From the NCBI GenBank assembly GCA_016709025.1, contig JADJEQ010000005.1, forward strand, positions 124,001 through 188,000: a stretch of 64,000 nucleotides of DNA, read 5' to 3'. Positions 8,951 through 17,776 of the stretch are shown here, piece by piece. Made by a program: the position numbers and the translations under genes. Positions within the stretch are counted from its first letter, which is position 1, and every line of letters starts with the position of its first letter. The notes under the pieces were generated by a model that was not told the DNA's origin, ran no database searches, and saw only the letters and a program-made list of their open reading frames with translations. The DNA comes from Bacteroidales bacterium. Its GTDB lineage: Bacteria > Bacteroidota > Bacteroidia > Bacteroidales > Lentimicrobiaceae.

Positions 8951-9056
8951 TGGTTGTTCAGGGTTTATTGTGTTACGCCCCTTCAGGGCTTGGGGCAGTA
9001 GGATTTGCTTCGCTCGCCCACGGTTTGGATGTTTCGCCCTTTCAGGGCCTGGCCTG

Positions 9057-9504
9057 TTTCCGTGGGCTTCGCTTCGCTCGCCCACGGTTATGATGTTTCG
9101 CCCTTTCAGGTCCTGGGCCCTTCGCCTCTTCAGGGCCTGTTTCCGTGGGATTCGCTTCGCTTGCCCACGGTTATGATGTTTCGCCCTTTCAGGTCCTGGG
9201 CCCTTCGCCTCTTCAGGGCCTGTTTCCGTGGGATTCGCTTCGCTTGCCCATGGTTATGATGTTTCGCCCTTTCAGGTCCTGGGCCCTTCGCCTCTTCAGG
9301 GCCTGTTTCCGTGGGATTCGCTTCGCTTGCCCACGGTTATGATGTTTCGCCCTTTCAGGTCCTGGGCCCTTCGCCTCTTCAGGGCCTGTTTCCGTGGGAT
9401 TCGCTTCGCTTGCCCACGGTTATGATGTTTCGCCCTTTAGGGCCTTGCCTCTTGGGCCTGTTTCCGTGGGATTCGCTTCGCTTGCCCAGGTTATGATGTT
9501 CGCC
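9057..9504. repeat. 83-bp tandem palindromic repeat array
   Basis: Four full 83-bp units start at 9057, 9140, 9223 and 9306. A shortened 72-bp unit starts at 9389 and a partial one at 9461. Each unit has a palindrome, ccgtggg...cccacgg (8-bp arms in the first unit, ccgtgggc/gcccacgg), and a second weaker inverted element (ggccct...agggcc). Units 2-4 are nearly identical; the third has cccatgg instead of cccacgg. A diverged relative lies just outside at about 8975-9056. The unit looks like an expanded REP-type palindromic repeat. Confidence 0.9.
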
Positions 9505-9757
9505 CGTCCCTTCCCTCCCTAGTCCCTTAGTCCCAGTCCCCTTTCCCTCTTCCTGTCCCCTTGTCTCCTTGTCCCTTTCACTCTCAGTCCCTTAGTCCCT
9601 TAGTCCCCCTTTCTCCCATTCTCCTTGTCTCCTTGTCCCCTTGTCCCCGTCCCTCAGTCCCTCAGTCCCTTGTCCCTCTTCCCCTGTCCCTAGTCTCTCA
9701 GTCTCTTAGTCTCTTAGTCCCTTAGTCTCTTAGTCCCCTCTCATCGTCTCTCATTCC
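9505..9757. repeat. Pyrimidine-rich 8-bp tandem tract
   Basis: About 250 bp made almost only of C and T, broken regularly by ag or tg. Variants of tagtccct, tagtctct, tcagtccc and ttgtcccc recur with an 8-bp period, clearest at about 9655-9740. It separates the 83-bp array from the response-regulator gene. The purine/pyrimidine asymmetry could favour unusual DNA structure. Confidence 0.85.
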
Positions 9758-9765
9758 TTTTTCTT

Positions 9766-10425
9766 TCACACTTCAATCAGGTTATTGCGGATGGCAAATT
9801 TTACCATGTCTACTGTGGTTTTCAGGTTGATTTTCCGCATAATATTGTTTTTGTGCGATTCAACTGTACGGATACTCACAAAAAGCTTATTGGCAATTTC
9901 CTGGTTGGTGTAACTATCGGCAAATAGTTTCAACACCTCTAACTCCCGGTCGCTCAGGTTACTGTGCGGATTGTTTCTGATTGCACTGCCCGAACCGGGT
10001 TGGTTCAGGTATCGCTTAAGTATAATATTTGAAATGGATTTACTGTAATAGTCATATCCGTTTCGCACTGTCATAATTGCTTCGATCAGTTCATTCCGGT
10101 CTGCATCTTTACTCAGGATTCCGCGGGCACCTGCCTTCAGGGTACGAAGAATAAAACTCTCCTGCACCGCCAGCGCCAATATCAGAATCTTAATCTGTGG
10201 ATGCTCCCTTTGGATAATTTTTATCATGTCTATATCATGATCACCTGGTTCGTAGGTACTTAAAAGAATCACGTGAATAGGCAATATTCTGAGTTTTATC
10301 AATAGTTCAGACAGGTTACGAACACAACCCATTACAGTAATACTCTGACTATCAGATAATAAAGATCTGATCCCTTCGCAAATTATGTGATGGTCATCGA
10401 CCAGAATAACTTCAATTTTATTCAC
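9766..10425 (-). CDS. LuxR/NarL-type regulator with a degenerate receiver
   Basis: The 219-aa protein has an N-terminal receiver-like domain (about 3-120) and a C-terminal LuxR helix-turn-helix (about 155-212; L-S-D-R-E-L-E-V-L-K and T-V-E-S-H-K). The acidic pair Asp10/Asp11 and Lys106 are kept. The phospho-acceptor position, normally Asp, is Ser56 (L-L-S-T-Y-E-P), and the switch Thr/Ser is Ala84. Classical phosphorylation is therefore unlikely; it may be constitutive or signal by binding. It is divergent from the large dikinase-like gene, 139 bp apart, sharing a promoter region. It probably regulates that gene or itself. Confidence 0.88.
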   Translation of the reverse strand: MNKIEVILVDDHHIICEGIRSLLSDSQSITVMGCVRNLSELLIKLRILPIHVILLSTYEPGDHDIDMIKIIQREHPQIKILILALAVQESFILRTLKAGARGILSKDADRNELIEAIMTVRNGYDYYSKSISNIILKRYLNQPGSGSAIRNNPHSNLSDRELEVLKLFADSYTNQEIANKLFVSIRTVESHKNNIMRKINLKTTVDMVKFAIRNNLIEV

Positions 10426-10564
10426 TTTCTGATTCTTATTTTCTGATGACGAAATTAGTTTAAATAGTCATAATAGCAAAGGTGATTTCAAGAACAACAT
10501 TTTTTGTGTTCACAATACTGCTGACAATCTTTTTATAACTTAGTGGCTTTGAATTAGCCATTAT

Positions 10565-13500
10565 ATGACAGACATTACCGACAATACCCCGGACATAAGG
10601 ACGTTGCTGCACGAGCAGGGTGAGCGCCTGAAAGAACTTGCTGCAATCAACCAAACCACACAGATATTACGCGAAGGCAAACCAGTAGACGAAACCCTTC
10701 AGCAACTGGCTATGATCTTTCCGGCAGCCTGGCAATATCCGGCTTACACGGCTGCCAGGATTAAGTTCGACGGCATAGAATACAAATCTGCCGGATTTCA
10801 GGAAAGCAGATGGCAGCAAAGGCAGCATTTTGAAACCATCAATGATAAAAAGGGGGCCATTGAGATATATTATTCAAAGGAGTTTGTAACTTCTGACGAG
10901 GGTCCTTTTCTGAAAGAAGAAAGGCATCTGATTGCAAATCTGGCCAATATGATCACCGGCTATCTCAACAGCCAGGAAGCCACAAAAATACTCAGGAAAA
11001 CGCAGCCGCGCTGGGCAGCGATTGAGAAACCGGTTAGTGAGGAGCCACTGCCAACTTCAAGCAGACAGCTCCTGCAGAAATTCCTCAACAAGAATAACTA
11101 TGACCGGGATGTATACCACGATCTGATGCCTTTTAAGGTCAGGGAGATCCTGTTGGTTGCCAATCTTTACGATGCCTATAGCATTGAAAAAGAAGGCCGT
11201 TTCTCGGAGCATGTTTTGGGCGAGTACCACCAGTTGAGCCTGACTTCCATGCCAAGAATAACCGGCGTTTCTTCAGAAGAGGAGATTTTTACGCAACTTC
11301 AGGGCAAGCATTTCGATCTGATTATCTTTATGGTAGGTGTTGAGAAGAACCTTCCATTGAATTTGAGTGTTAAAATAAAAGCAGAATTTCCCTACATCCC
11401 GATTTTCCTGTTACTGAACAACAACAAGGATATTTCCTGGTTCAGGGAGAAGCCCCAGATGAAAAACGTTGACCGCATCTTTGTGTGGAACGGAGAATCG
11501 AAGGTTTTCTTTGCCATCATCAAGCACATTGAAGACAAGATCAATGTAGAAAACGATACCAAAGTTGGAATGGTCAGGGTTATTCTGCTGGTTGAAGATT
11601 CACCCCAATACTATTCGCGATACCTGCCTCTTCTTTATAGTATTGTAATGGATCAGACCCGGCGCATCATTGAAGACGTAAGTACCGACGAATTGTATAA
11701 AGTGCTTCGAATGCGGGCCAGACCTAAGATCCTGCTCGCTTCCAGTTTTGAGGAGGCCCGTGATATCCTGAATAAATTCCGGGATTATATGCTTTGCCTG
11801 ATATCAGACGTAAAGTTTGAAAAGTCAGGGCAAACAGACAGTCAGGCCGGGTTTGAACTGGTTAAATATGCACGTAACCTTATCGGGGAATTGCCCACCA
11901 TCATTCAATCGCATAACCCGGAGAATGCCCGGATGGCTTATCAGTTGAAAACTACTTTTATTGATAAAAATTCCGAAACACTGGTTCAGGATTTTAAGAG
12001 TTTTATAACACATTACCTGGGCTTTGGAAATTTTATTTACCGCGATACTGAAGGACGGCAGATTGCAGTGGCCCGCTCATTGAAAGAGTTTGAATCATTG
12101 CTGATTACCATACCCGATGAGTCGCTGATCTATCATGCCAAAAAGGATCATTTTTCGCTCTGGCTGATGGCACGTGGGGAGATTCAGGTGGCTAAGATCA
12201 TCAATCCGGCTAAGGTTACCGATTTTGAAAGCCCTTCAAAACTCAGGCAATACCTGGTTGAGGTTATTCAGCAGTTCAGAAACGAACAAAACAAAGGGAA
12301 AGTCATTCCTTTTGAAGAGGCAGCTATTCTCGATGAAACCAATGTGGTAAGCCTGAGTTCTGGTTCTCTGGGAGGAAAGGGGCGTGGTCTGGCATTTATC
12401 AACACCCTTATTTATAACCACGATTTTGAGCTTTTGCTGCCCAACATACGCATCCGAACGCCCAAAACATCCATCATCGGAACCGACGAGTTTGAGTATT
12501 TTATAGAACGCAACAAGCTGCATGATCTGGCTGTAAACAGTATGGATTATGAAGAGATTAAAAAGCTGTTTATAAATGCTTCCCTGACAGAAACCCTGGT
12601 TAAAAGGCTCAGGATTTTGCTCAGGCACATTACCAATCCGATTGCCATCCGGTCATCCGGACTGTTCGAAGACTCGCTGATGCAGCCGTTTGCCGGAATT
12701 TTTGAAACCTACCTGTTGCCCAATAACCATCCGGATTTTAATACCCGCCTACAGCAGACAATGGATGCCATCAAACTGGTTTATGCTTCGGTTTATTCAA
12801 AGGTTGCAAGGGGGTATATAGAAGCAATACATTATAAAATCGAAGAGGAAAAAATGGCTGTCATCATCCAGGAAGTGGTTGGTAACAGGTTTGAAGAGAG
12901 TTTTTACCCGCACATCAGCGGGGTTGCCCAGTCGTATAATTACTATCCTTTTGCCCATATGAAACCTGAAGAAGGTTTTGCTGTAGCTGCTCTGGGCCTT
13001 GGTAAGCAGGTAGTAGAAGGTGAAAAGGCCTACCGTTTTTCGCCCAAATATCCGACAACAGAAATCAATACTCCTCAGGAACAGTATAAAAATTCGCAGA
13101 TCGACTTTTTTGCAGTGGACCTGAAGAAAAAAGACATTGATCTGATGGAAGGTGAAACAGCGGGCCTTATCAAACTCGATATCGATGATGCCGAAAGGCA
13201 TGGGAATCTAAGGCACCTGGCTTCAGTTTTTGACCTCGATAACCAACGCATGGTGCCAGGCCTTACACACGCTGGTCCCAGGGTGATTAATTTCTCTAAC
13301 ATTCTGAAATATAACTATATACCTCTTGCGCAAACCATCGATGTTGTGCTTGATGTAGTAAAGGAGGCCATGGGAGCTCCCGTAGAAATTGAATTTGCCG
13401 TTGATCTGACCAGGGATAGTCAGTTGAGGGCTTCTTTTTACCTGCTGCAGATTAAACCCCTTATCGGAAGTATGCAGGACTATAGCTTTGACGCTGAAAA

Positions 13501-14023
13501 TATTGATCATGACAGCATATTGTTGCTCTCAGAAAAGGGAATGGGCAACGGATTGATCAACGATATTACCGATGTTATTTACATTGACATTGCTGTTTTC
13601 GACAAAAGAAAAACCGAGGAAATGGCTTTGGAAATTGAATCCCTCAACAAGCAAATGATGAACGCTGACCGGAAATACCTGTTGATCGGGCCTGGACGTT
13701 GGGGTACGCGCGACCGCTGGATCGGGATTCCGGTTAACTGGCCACAGATTTCTTCAGCCAAAGTAATTGTTGAAACAAGCCTCGAAGGTTATCCGCTCGA
13801 TGCATCATCGGGTTCGCATTTCTTTCATAATGTAACATCGATGAACGTAGGCTACTTTTCTGTACAACAAGAGCTTACCGGTTCTTTTATTATGTGGGAT
13901 ATTCTTGACAAACAGCCGTTGGTACAGCGAACTACATTTTTCAGACATGTAAGGTTTGAAAAACCACTTGTAATCAAAATGGACGGGAAAAAGCGTATTG
14001 CGGCCGTTACCTGGGAAAAATAA
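10565..14023 (+). CDS. GAF/receiver/PPDK-N multidomain protein (PEP synthase-like, no phosphohistidine domain)
   Basis: The 1152-aa protein has a GAF-like N-terminus (about 10-140) and a receiver-like segment (about 190-320). A second receiver keeps the key residues: Glu344/Asp345, the phospho-acceptor Asp415 (L-I-S-D-V) and Lys468. From about 600 to 1000 comes a pyruvate-phosphate-dikinase ATP-binding domain with G-G-K-G-R-G (603-608) and an A-I-R-S-S-G-x-x-E-D motif (Arg696). The C-terminus has a conserved-looking G-P-G-R-W-G-T-R segment (from 1042) but no canonical swivelling phosphohistidine or PEP-binding barrel. It is related to PEP synthases but probably does not make PEP. ATP-dependent signalling is plausible; the function is unknown. 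Confidence 0.85.
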   Translation: MTDITDNTPDIRTLLHEQGERLKELAAINQTTQILREGKPVDETLQQLAMIFPAAWQYPAYTAARIKFDGIEYKSAGFQESRWQQRQHFETINDKKGAIEIYYSKEFVTSDEGPFLKEERHLIANLANMITGYLNSQEATKILRKTQPRWAAIEKPVSEEPLPTSSRQLLQKFLNKNNYDRDVYHDLMPFKVREILLVANLYDAYSIEKEGRFSEHVLGEYHQLSLTSMPRITGVSSEEEIFTQLQGKHFDLIIFMVGVEKNLPLNLSVKIKAEFPYIPIFLLLNNNKDISWFREKPQMKNVDRIFVWNGESKVFFAIIKHIEDKINVENDTKVGMVRVILLVEDSPQYYSRYLPLLYSIVMDQTRRIIEDVSTDELYKVLRMRARPKILLASSFEEARDILNKFRDYMLCLISDVKFEKSGQTDSQAGFELVKYARNLIGELPTIIQSHNPENARMAYQLKTTFIDKNSETLVQDFKSFITHYLGFGNFIYRDTEGRQIAVARSLKEFESLLITIPDESLIYHAKKDHFSLWLMARGEIQVAKIINPAKVTDFESPSKLRQYLVEVIQQFRNEQNKGKVIPFEEAAILDETNVVSLSSGSLGGKGRGLAFINTLIYNHDFELLLPNIRIRTPKTSIIGTDEFEYFIERNKLHDLAVNSMDYEEIKKLFINASLTETLVKRLRILLRHITNPIAIRSSGLFEDSLMQPFAGIFETYLLPNNHPDFNTRLQQTMDAIKLVYASVYSKVARGYIEAIHYKIEEEKMAVIIQEVVGNRFEESFYPHISGVAQSYNYYPFAHMKPEEGFAVAALGLGKQVVEGEKAYRFSPKYPTTEINTPQEQYKNSQIDFFAVDLKKKDIDLMEGETAGLIKLDIDDAERHGNLRHLASVFDLDNQRMVPGLTHAGPRVINFSNILKYNYIPLAQTIDVVLDVVKEAMGAPVEIEFAVDLTRDSQLRASFYLLQIKPLIGSMQDYSFDAENIDHDSILLLSEKGMGNGLINDITDVIYIDIAVFDKRKTEEMALEIESLNKQMMNADRKYLLIGPGRWGTRDRWIGIPVNWPQISSAKVIVETSLEGYPLDASSGSHFFHNVTSMNVGYFSVQQELTGSFIMWDILDKQPLVQRTTFFRHVRFEKPLVIKMDGKKRIAAVTWEK

Positions 14024-14364
14024 GCAGTTATGGCAATTATGATGCGGGTATGGTGCTGAATCACCACCCCGGCTGCTTTATGCAGGCTGTATACCTGATG
14101 CCTTAAGGGTTGCAACCATTTTACGGCGAATACTGCCGAAATGAACCTGACTTTTTATATTTGCCACCAAACGGCCTACCATGAATATTAACTAACTTAA
14201 TTTCCTCATTTTGTGTGATTTGGTGTTTTGGTGAATGGGTGACAAGAAGATTTTCGTATTTATTCGGACAACAGTGAAAAAAAATCAAAAAAGTGTTTGT
14301 TAATCCGGATTAAATCCCGTTCTTTGCAGTCCGAAAATTTTAAACTTACTGAAAGCTTATCGTC
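14024..14364 (+). other. Intergenic region upstream of rpmB
   Basis: This 341-bp gap has no ORF. It contains a tatatttg box at 14156-14163, a simple ttggtgttttggtg stretch near 14219-14233 and the better rpmB promoter at 14296-14326. Confidence 0.5.
14296..14326 (+). promoter_or_regulatory. Promoter of rpmB
   Basis: TTTG at 14296-14299 and gttctttg at 14319-14326 are separated by 19 bp. This matches the Bacteroidota promoter pattern TTTG-N19-21-TAnnTTTG, apart from the TA. It lies 39 bp upstream of the rpmB start. Confidence 0.55.
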
Positions 14365-14598
14365 ATGTCAAAAGTTTGCCAGATTACAGGAAAAGGAATG
14401 ATCGTTGGAAACAAGGTTTCCCACTCTAACATAAAAACCAAACGCAGGTTTTACCCAAATCTTCAGGTGAAGAAATTCTATATTCCGGAAGAAGATAGCT
14501 GGATTACTTTAAAAGTTTCGGCTGCCGGTATCCGCAATATCAGCAAAAATGGTATCAGCGCCTGCCTGAAAGAAGCAAGATTAAAAGGATACCTTTAG
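14365..14598 (+). CDS. rpmB: 50S ribosomal protein L28
   Basis: The 77-aa protein has the L28 signature from the start (S-K-V-C-Q-I-T-G-K) and then N-K-V-S-H-S-N-I-K-T-K-R. It is a structural component of the large ribosomal subunit. It usually neighbours rpmG (L33) but stands alone here. A strong terminator follows 39 bp after the stop codon, so it is a monocistronic unit. Its length and basic composition are normal for the family. Confidence 0.96.
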   Translation: MSKVCQITGKGMIVGNKVSHSNIKTKRRFYPNLQVKKFYIPEEDSWITLKVSAAGIRNISKNGISACLKEARLKGYL

Positions 14599-14637
14599 TC
14601 AGCTGCTCTCTCTTCAGGAAGCCATATTAAAAATATT

Positions 14638-14670
14638 ATGCTGTTGTCTTGTGCAACAGCATTTTTTTTG
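14638..14670 (+). terminator. Terminator of rpmB
   Basis: A 9-bp perfect stem (atgctgttg / caacagcat; 14638-14646 and 14654-14662) with a 7-nt loop is followed by a run of T residues. Confidence 0.88.
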
Positions 14671-15014
14671 CGCCGGTTAATACCTGGCCGGCCATCCGCT
14701 AATCAATTATGCCTTATATTTGCCTCCGGGATGAAATCCGGAATTAGCCGGGAATTCCCTGAATAATGATCAGTCCATGTACTAATCAGCAAGTGCGAAC
14801 CGTTATCCTTCAGAATAATTCAATGGACAGCCGGCTCAGTAACCAGTAATTGAATCAATAATTAATGGCTAAATGAATCAACACAATGACAATATGTGTT
14901 TCCGTGAAAGCATATCTATTCATTCCTGTAACCAACCATTGTATCTGAGCCGGATATGGAATAGCATTTTAAAACGATCCTACAATAAGAAAAACTGATT
15001 CAGTGTCATTCATT
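14671..15014 (+). promoter_or_regulatory. Promoter and long leader of the TonB receptor
   Basis: A tatatttg -7 box at 14715-14722 suggests a transcript start near 14730 and a leader of almost 300 nt before the receptor gene. Within the leader ccggctcag (14831-14839) and ctgagccgg (14945-14953) form a perfect 9-bp long-range inverted repeat. No riboswitch family is recognised. Confidence 0.4.
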
Positions 15015-17567
15015 ATGCCAGGCAAAACTGCTTCTTACTTCAGGTTACTGTTTATAATTCTGATTCAGATTTTCGTAGCCGGTTCATTGTTTGCCCAGGA
15101 TTTAGCCGAAGTTTACGGAAAGATTACCGATACCGGAAACCAACCGGTTCCCAGCGTAAATATTGCGCTTGCCGGTCAGCCAGGAGGAACTGTGACCAAA
15201 GCCGACGGAAGTTATTCATTAAAAGTTCCGGCCAACCGCGATCTTACCCTGCTTATTACTTTTGTTGGTTTCAATCCCGAAAAGGTTAAAATTAACCTGA
15301 GTAATGGTGAACGCAAAGAGGTGAACCGTCGCCTGAGTGAATCAACCACGCAGTTACCCGATTTTGTTGTTGAAGACAGGCAGATCAGATCCTCGAACCT
15401 GAATACGATTGATCCAAAACTGGCAACCATGATCCCCAGCGCCTCGGGGGGCATTGAAGCTTTGCTGAAAACATTGCCCGGGGTCTCCTCCAACAGTGAA
15501 TTAAGTTCGCAGTATTCAGTCAGGGGGGGGAATTATGATGAAAACCTTGTTTATGTCAACGATATTGAGATCTATAAACCCTTTCTGGTCAGGTCGGGGC
15601 AACAGGAGGGCCTTAGCTTTCTGAACTCGGATCTTACAGCCTCCATATTATTCTCTGCCGGAGGTTTCGAAGCCAGGTATGGTGATAAACTTTCCTCGGT
15701 TCTTGATATCCGCTATAAACGACCTACTAAAACCGCAGGATCGGTGAGCCTGAGTCTGCTGGGTGCCTCCATGCACATCGAAGGCTCCACTAAGGACCGC
15801 AGATTAATGTATTTATTTGGTGTCAGGCAGAAATCAAATCAGTATATACTGAAAAGCATGGAGACGAAGGGCGACTATAAACCTTCATTTACCGATTTGC
15901 AGGGAATGCTGATTTATGAACTGAACCCTAAGCTCGAGTTTTCAATACTCGGCAATTACGCCAGAAACTCGTACATCTTTGAGCCTGTAAACCGTGAAAC
16001 CAGTTTTGGTACCATTAATGAAGCCCTGCAACTCAGGGTATATTTCGAAGGAAGTGAAGTCGACCGGTATATCAATTACATGGGTGCATTCACTACGACT
16101 TATAAACCGGTGAAGGATATATCACTTAAACTTATTTTGTCTTCATTTCAGACCAGTGAAAGTGAAACATACGACATCATGGGGCAATACTGGATTGGTC
16201 AGCTTGAAACCGACCAGGGGAGTGATTCGTTTGGAGAAGCAACCGAGACCAGGGACATTGGCACATATCTGGATCATGCCCGCAATTACCTCGATGCTAC
16301 TGTAAGCAGTATTGAACACCGGGGTACATTCGCCGGAACCGCCTCAACTACCATGTGGGGCATTAAATTCCAGCATGAAATAATTGCTGACCGGCTGAAC
16401 GAATGGAGTATGAACGATTCGGCCGGGTTTACCCTGCCAACGCATCCGGAAGTTCCCGGACAACCCGGAAATCAAAGCGACATAGTAGTGCAGGAAGTTG
16501 TTAAAACGCGGATTGATCTTTCATCAAACAGGTTTTCCGGATTCCTGCAGAAATCGTGGGAACCCGAAAGCCGCACCGGAAAATGGGGAATATCACTTGG
16601 CGCCCGCTGGAATTATTGGGATCTGAATAAACAGTTTCTCTTCAGCCCCCGGGGTTCTGTTTCATATAAACCTGACTGGAAAGATACAGATATTGTCTTC
16701 AGGTTTTCAACCGGGTTGTATTATCAACCACCCTTCTACCGCGAATTGCGTAACCAGGCAGGTGAGATCAACCCTGATCTCAAAGCTCAGACATCCATTC
16801 ATTTTGTTGCAGGTTCCGATCTTAACTTCAGGGCGTGGGGTCGACCTTTTAAGTTTGTTACCGAAGCATACTATAAATACCTCGATAACCTCGTACCCTA
16901 CGACATCGACAACGTAAGAATCAGGTATTATGCCACCAACAGTGCCAAAGGTTATGCCGCCGGTATTGACCTGAAAGTGAATGGTGAATTTGTAAAAGGT
17001 GTTGAATCCTGGGCAAGCATGTCGTTGATGCAGACCCGCGAAGACATTGCAGGAGATACCTATACCAACTATTACAACGATGAAGGCGTGCGGATTATAC
17101 CCGGGTATACCATCAATAATGTAGTTGTTGACAGTGTGGTTACCGAGAACGGTTATATGCCGCGCCCAACCGATCAATTGATTACTTTCGGATTGTTCTT
17201 TCAGGATTACCTTCCAAAAAATCCAACTTTCAAGATGAATTTAAGCCTGCTGTTTGGATCAGGTCTTCCGTTCAGCCCTCCGGGAACCGTGCGTGGACGC
17301 AATGCCCAGCGAATGCCCCCTTTCAGACGCGTGGACATTGGATTCTCCAAACAAATCGTCGGTGGATCAGGAGAGGAAAATTCGACAAAAAGTGCATTTA
17401 TGCGTAACATCGAAGATATCTGGATCAGCCTGGAAGTATTGAATTTGTTACAGGTTAACAATACCATCTCCTATACCTGGGTGAAGGATGTAAACAACCG
17501 TCAGTACGGTGTTCCGAATTACATGACCCCACGTCAGCTTAACATCAGGGTCTCGGTAAATTTCTAG
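15015..17567 (+). CDS. TonB-dependent receptor with carboxypeptidase-like N-domain
   Basis: This is an outer-membrane import receptor of about 850 residues. It has a signal peptide ending S-L-F-A-Q, a CarboxypepD_reg-like domain (about 27-110: V-Y-G-K-I-T-D-T-G-N-Q-P-V-P), a plug domain (S-V-R-G-G-N-Y-D-E-N-L-V-Y-V-N-D) and a 22-strand-type barrel ending N-I-R-V-S-V-N-F. A GTG at 15003 is possible, but ATG at 15015 starts a better signal peptide. No SusD partner lies next to it, so the substrate cannot be read from context. Confidence 0.9.
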   Translation: MPGKTASYFRLLFIILIQIFVAGSLFAQDLAEVYGKITDTGNQPVPSVNIALAGQPGGTVTKADGSYSLKVPANRDLTLLITFVGFNPEKVKINLSNGERKEVNRRLSESTTQLPDFVVEDRQIRSSNLNTIDPKLATMIPSASGGIEALLKTLPGVSSNSELSSQYSVRGGNYDENLVYVNDIEIYKPFLVRSGQQEGLSFLNSDLTASILFSAGGFEARYGDKLSSVLDIRYKRPTKTAGSVSLSLLGASMHIEGSTKDRRLMYLFGVRQKSNQYILKSMETKGDYKPSFTDLQGMLIYELNPKLEFSILGNYARNSYIFEPVNRETSFGTINEALQLRVYFEGSEVDRYINYMGAFTTTYKPVKDISLKLILSSFQTSESETYDIMGQYWIGQLETDQGSDSFGEATETRDIGTYLDHARNYLDATVSSIEHRGTFAGTASTTMWGIKFQHEIIADRLNEWSMNDSAGFTLPTHPEVPGQPGNQSDIVVQEVVKTRIDLSSNRFSGFLQKSWEPESRTGKWGISLGARWNYWDLNKQFLFSPRGSVSYKPDWKDTDIVFRFSTGLYYQPPFYRELRNQAGEINPDLKAQTSIHFVAGSDLNFRAWGRPFKFVTEAYYKYLDNLVPYDIDNVRIRYYATNSAKGYAAGIDLKVNGEFVKGVESWASMSLMQTREDIAGDTYTNYYNDEGVRIIPGYTINNVVVDSVVTENGYMPRPTDQLITFGLFFQDYLPKNPTFKMNLSLLFGSGLPFSPPGTVRGRNAQRMPPFRRVDIGFSKQIVGGSGEENSTKSAFMRNIEDIWISLEVLNLLQVNNTISYTWVKDVNNRQYGVPNYMTPRQLNIRVSVNF

Positions 17568-17718
17568 CCTTTTCCACGCGGTGACCGTAAAGCAGATCAC
17601 TAAAAGACTGTTGAGATTTTTAATTCCATTTTCAATAGAGCTGTTCTAAAGGACGGGCCTGTTCATAGAGTTTAACGAAATTTAACGGTCTCTCAGATCA
17701 AACATTATTCCTTCGCAG

Positions 17719-17747
17719 ATGTTATTTATATACAATCTAAATAACAT
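17719..17747 (+). promoter_or_regulatory. Perfect palindrome upstream of the cytosolic SOD gene
   Basis: atgttattta (17719-17728) and taaataacat (17738-17747) are exact inverted repeats with a 9-nt centre, ending 29 bp before the start codon. The spacing suits an operator for a dimeric metal- or redox-sensing repressor. A leader hairpin is the alternative. Confidence 0.5.
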
Positions 17748-17776
17748 TTACTAACTGATAAATACCGGAGGAAAAA

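Larger units (their letters stand above)
8951..9765. other. Repeat-filled gap upstream of radA
   Basis: This 815-bp gap has no real gene. The first part (about 8975-9056) holds diverged copies of the repeat motifs, the middle (9057-9504) the regular 83-bp tandem array, and the last part (about 9505-9757) a pyrimidine-rich 8-bp periodic tract. Several plus-strand frames stay open through the array only because the unit contains no stop codon in some frames. Confidence 0.85.

Noticed and set aside
8951..9085. 45-residue N-terminal extension of RadA
   Set aside because: It is read through repeat DNA and precedes the conserved zinc finger; the ATG at 8948-8950 gives the family's usual start.
8883..9496. 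Several overlapping plus-strand ORFs of 60-100 residues with repeated peptides
   Set aside because: They are translations of the 83-bp repeat array, which has no stop in some frames; the peptides simply repeat with the DNA period.
9057..9504. CRISPR-like array
   Set aside because: There are no variable spacers: the whole 83-bp unit is repeated. No Cas genes are in the window.
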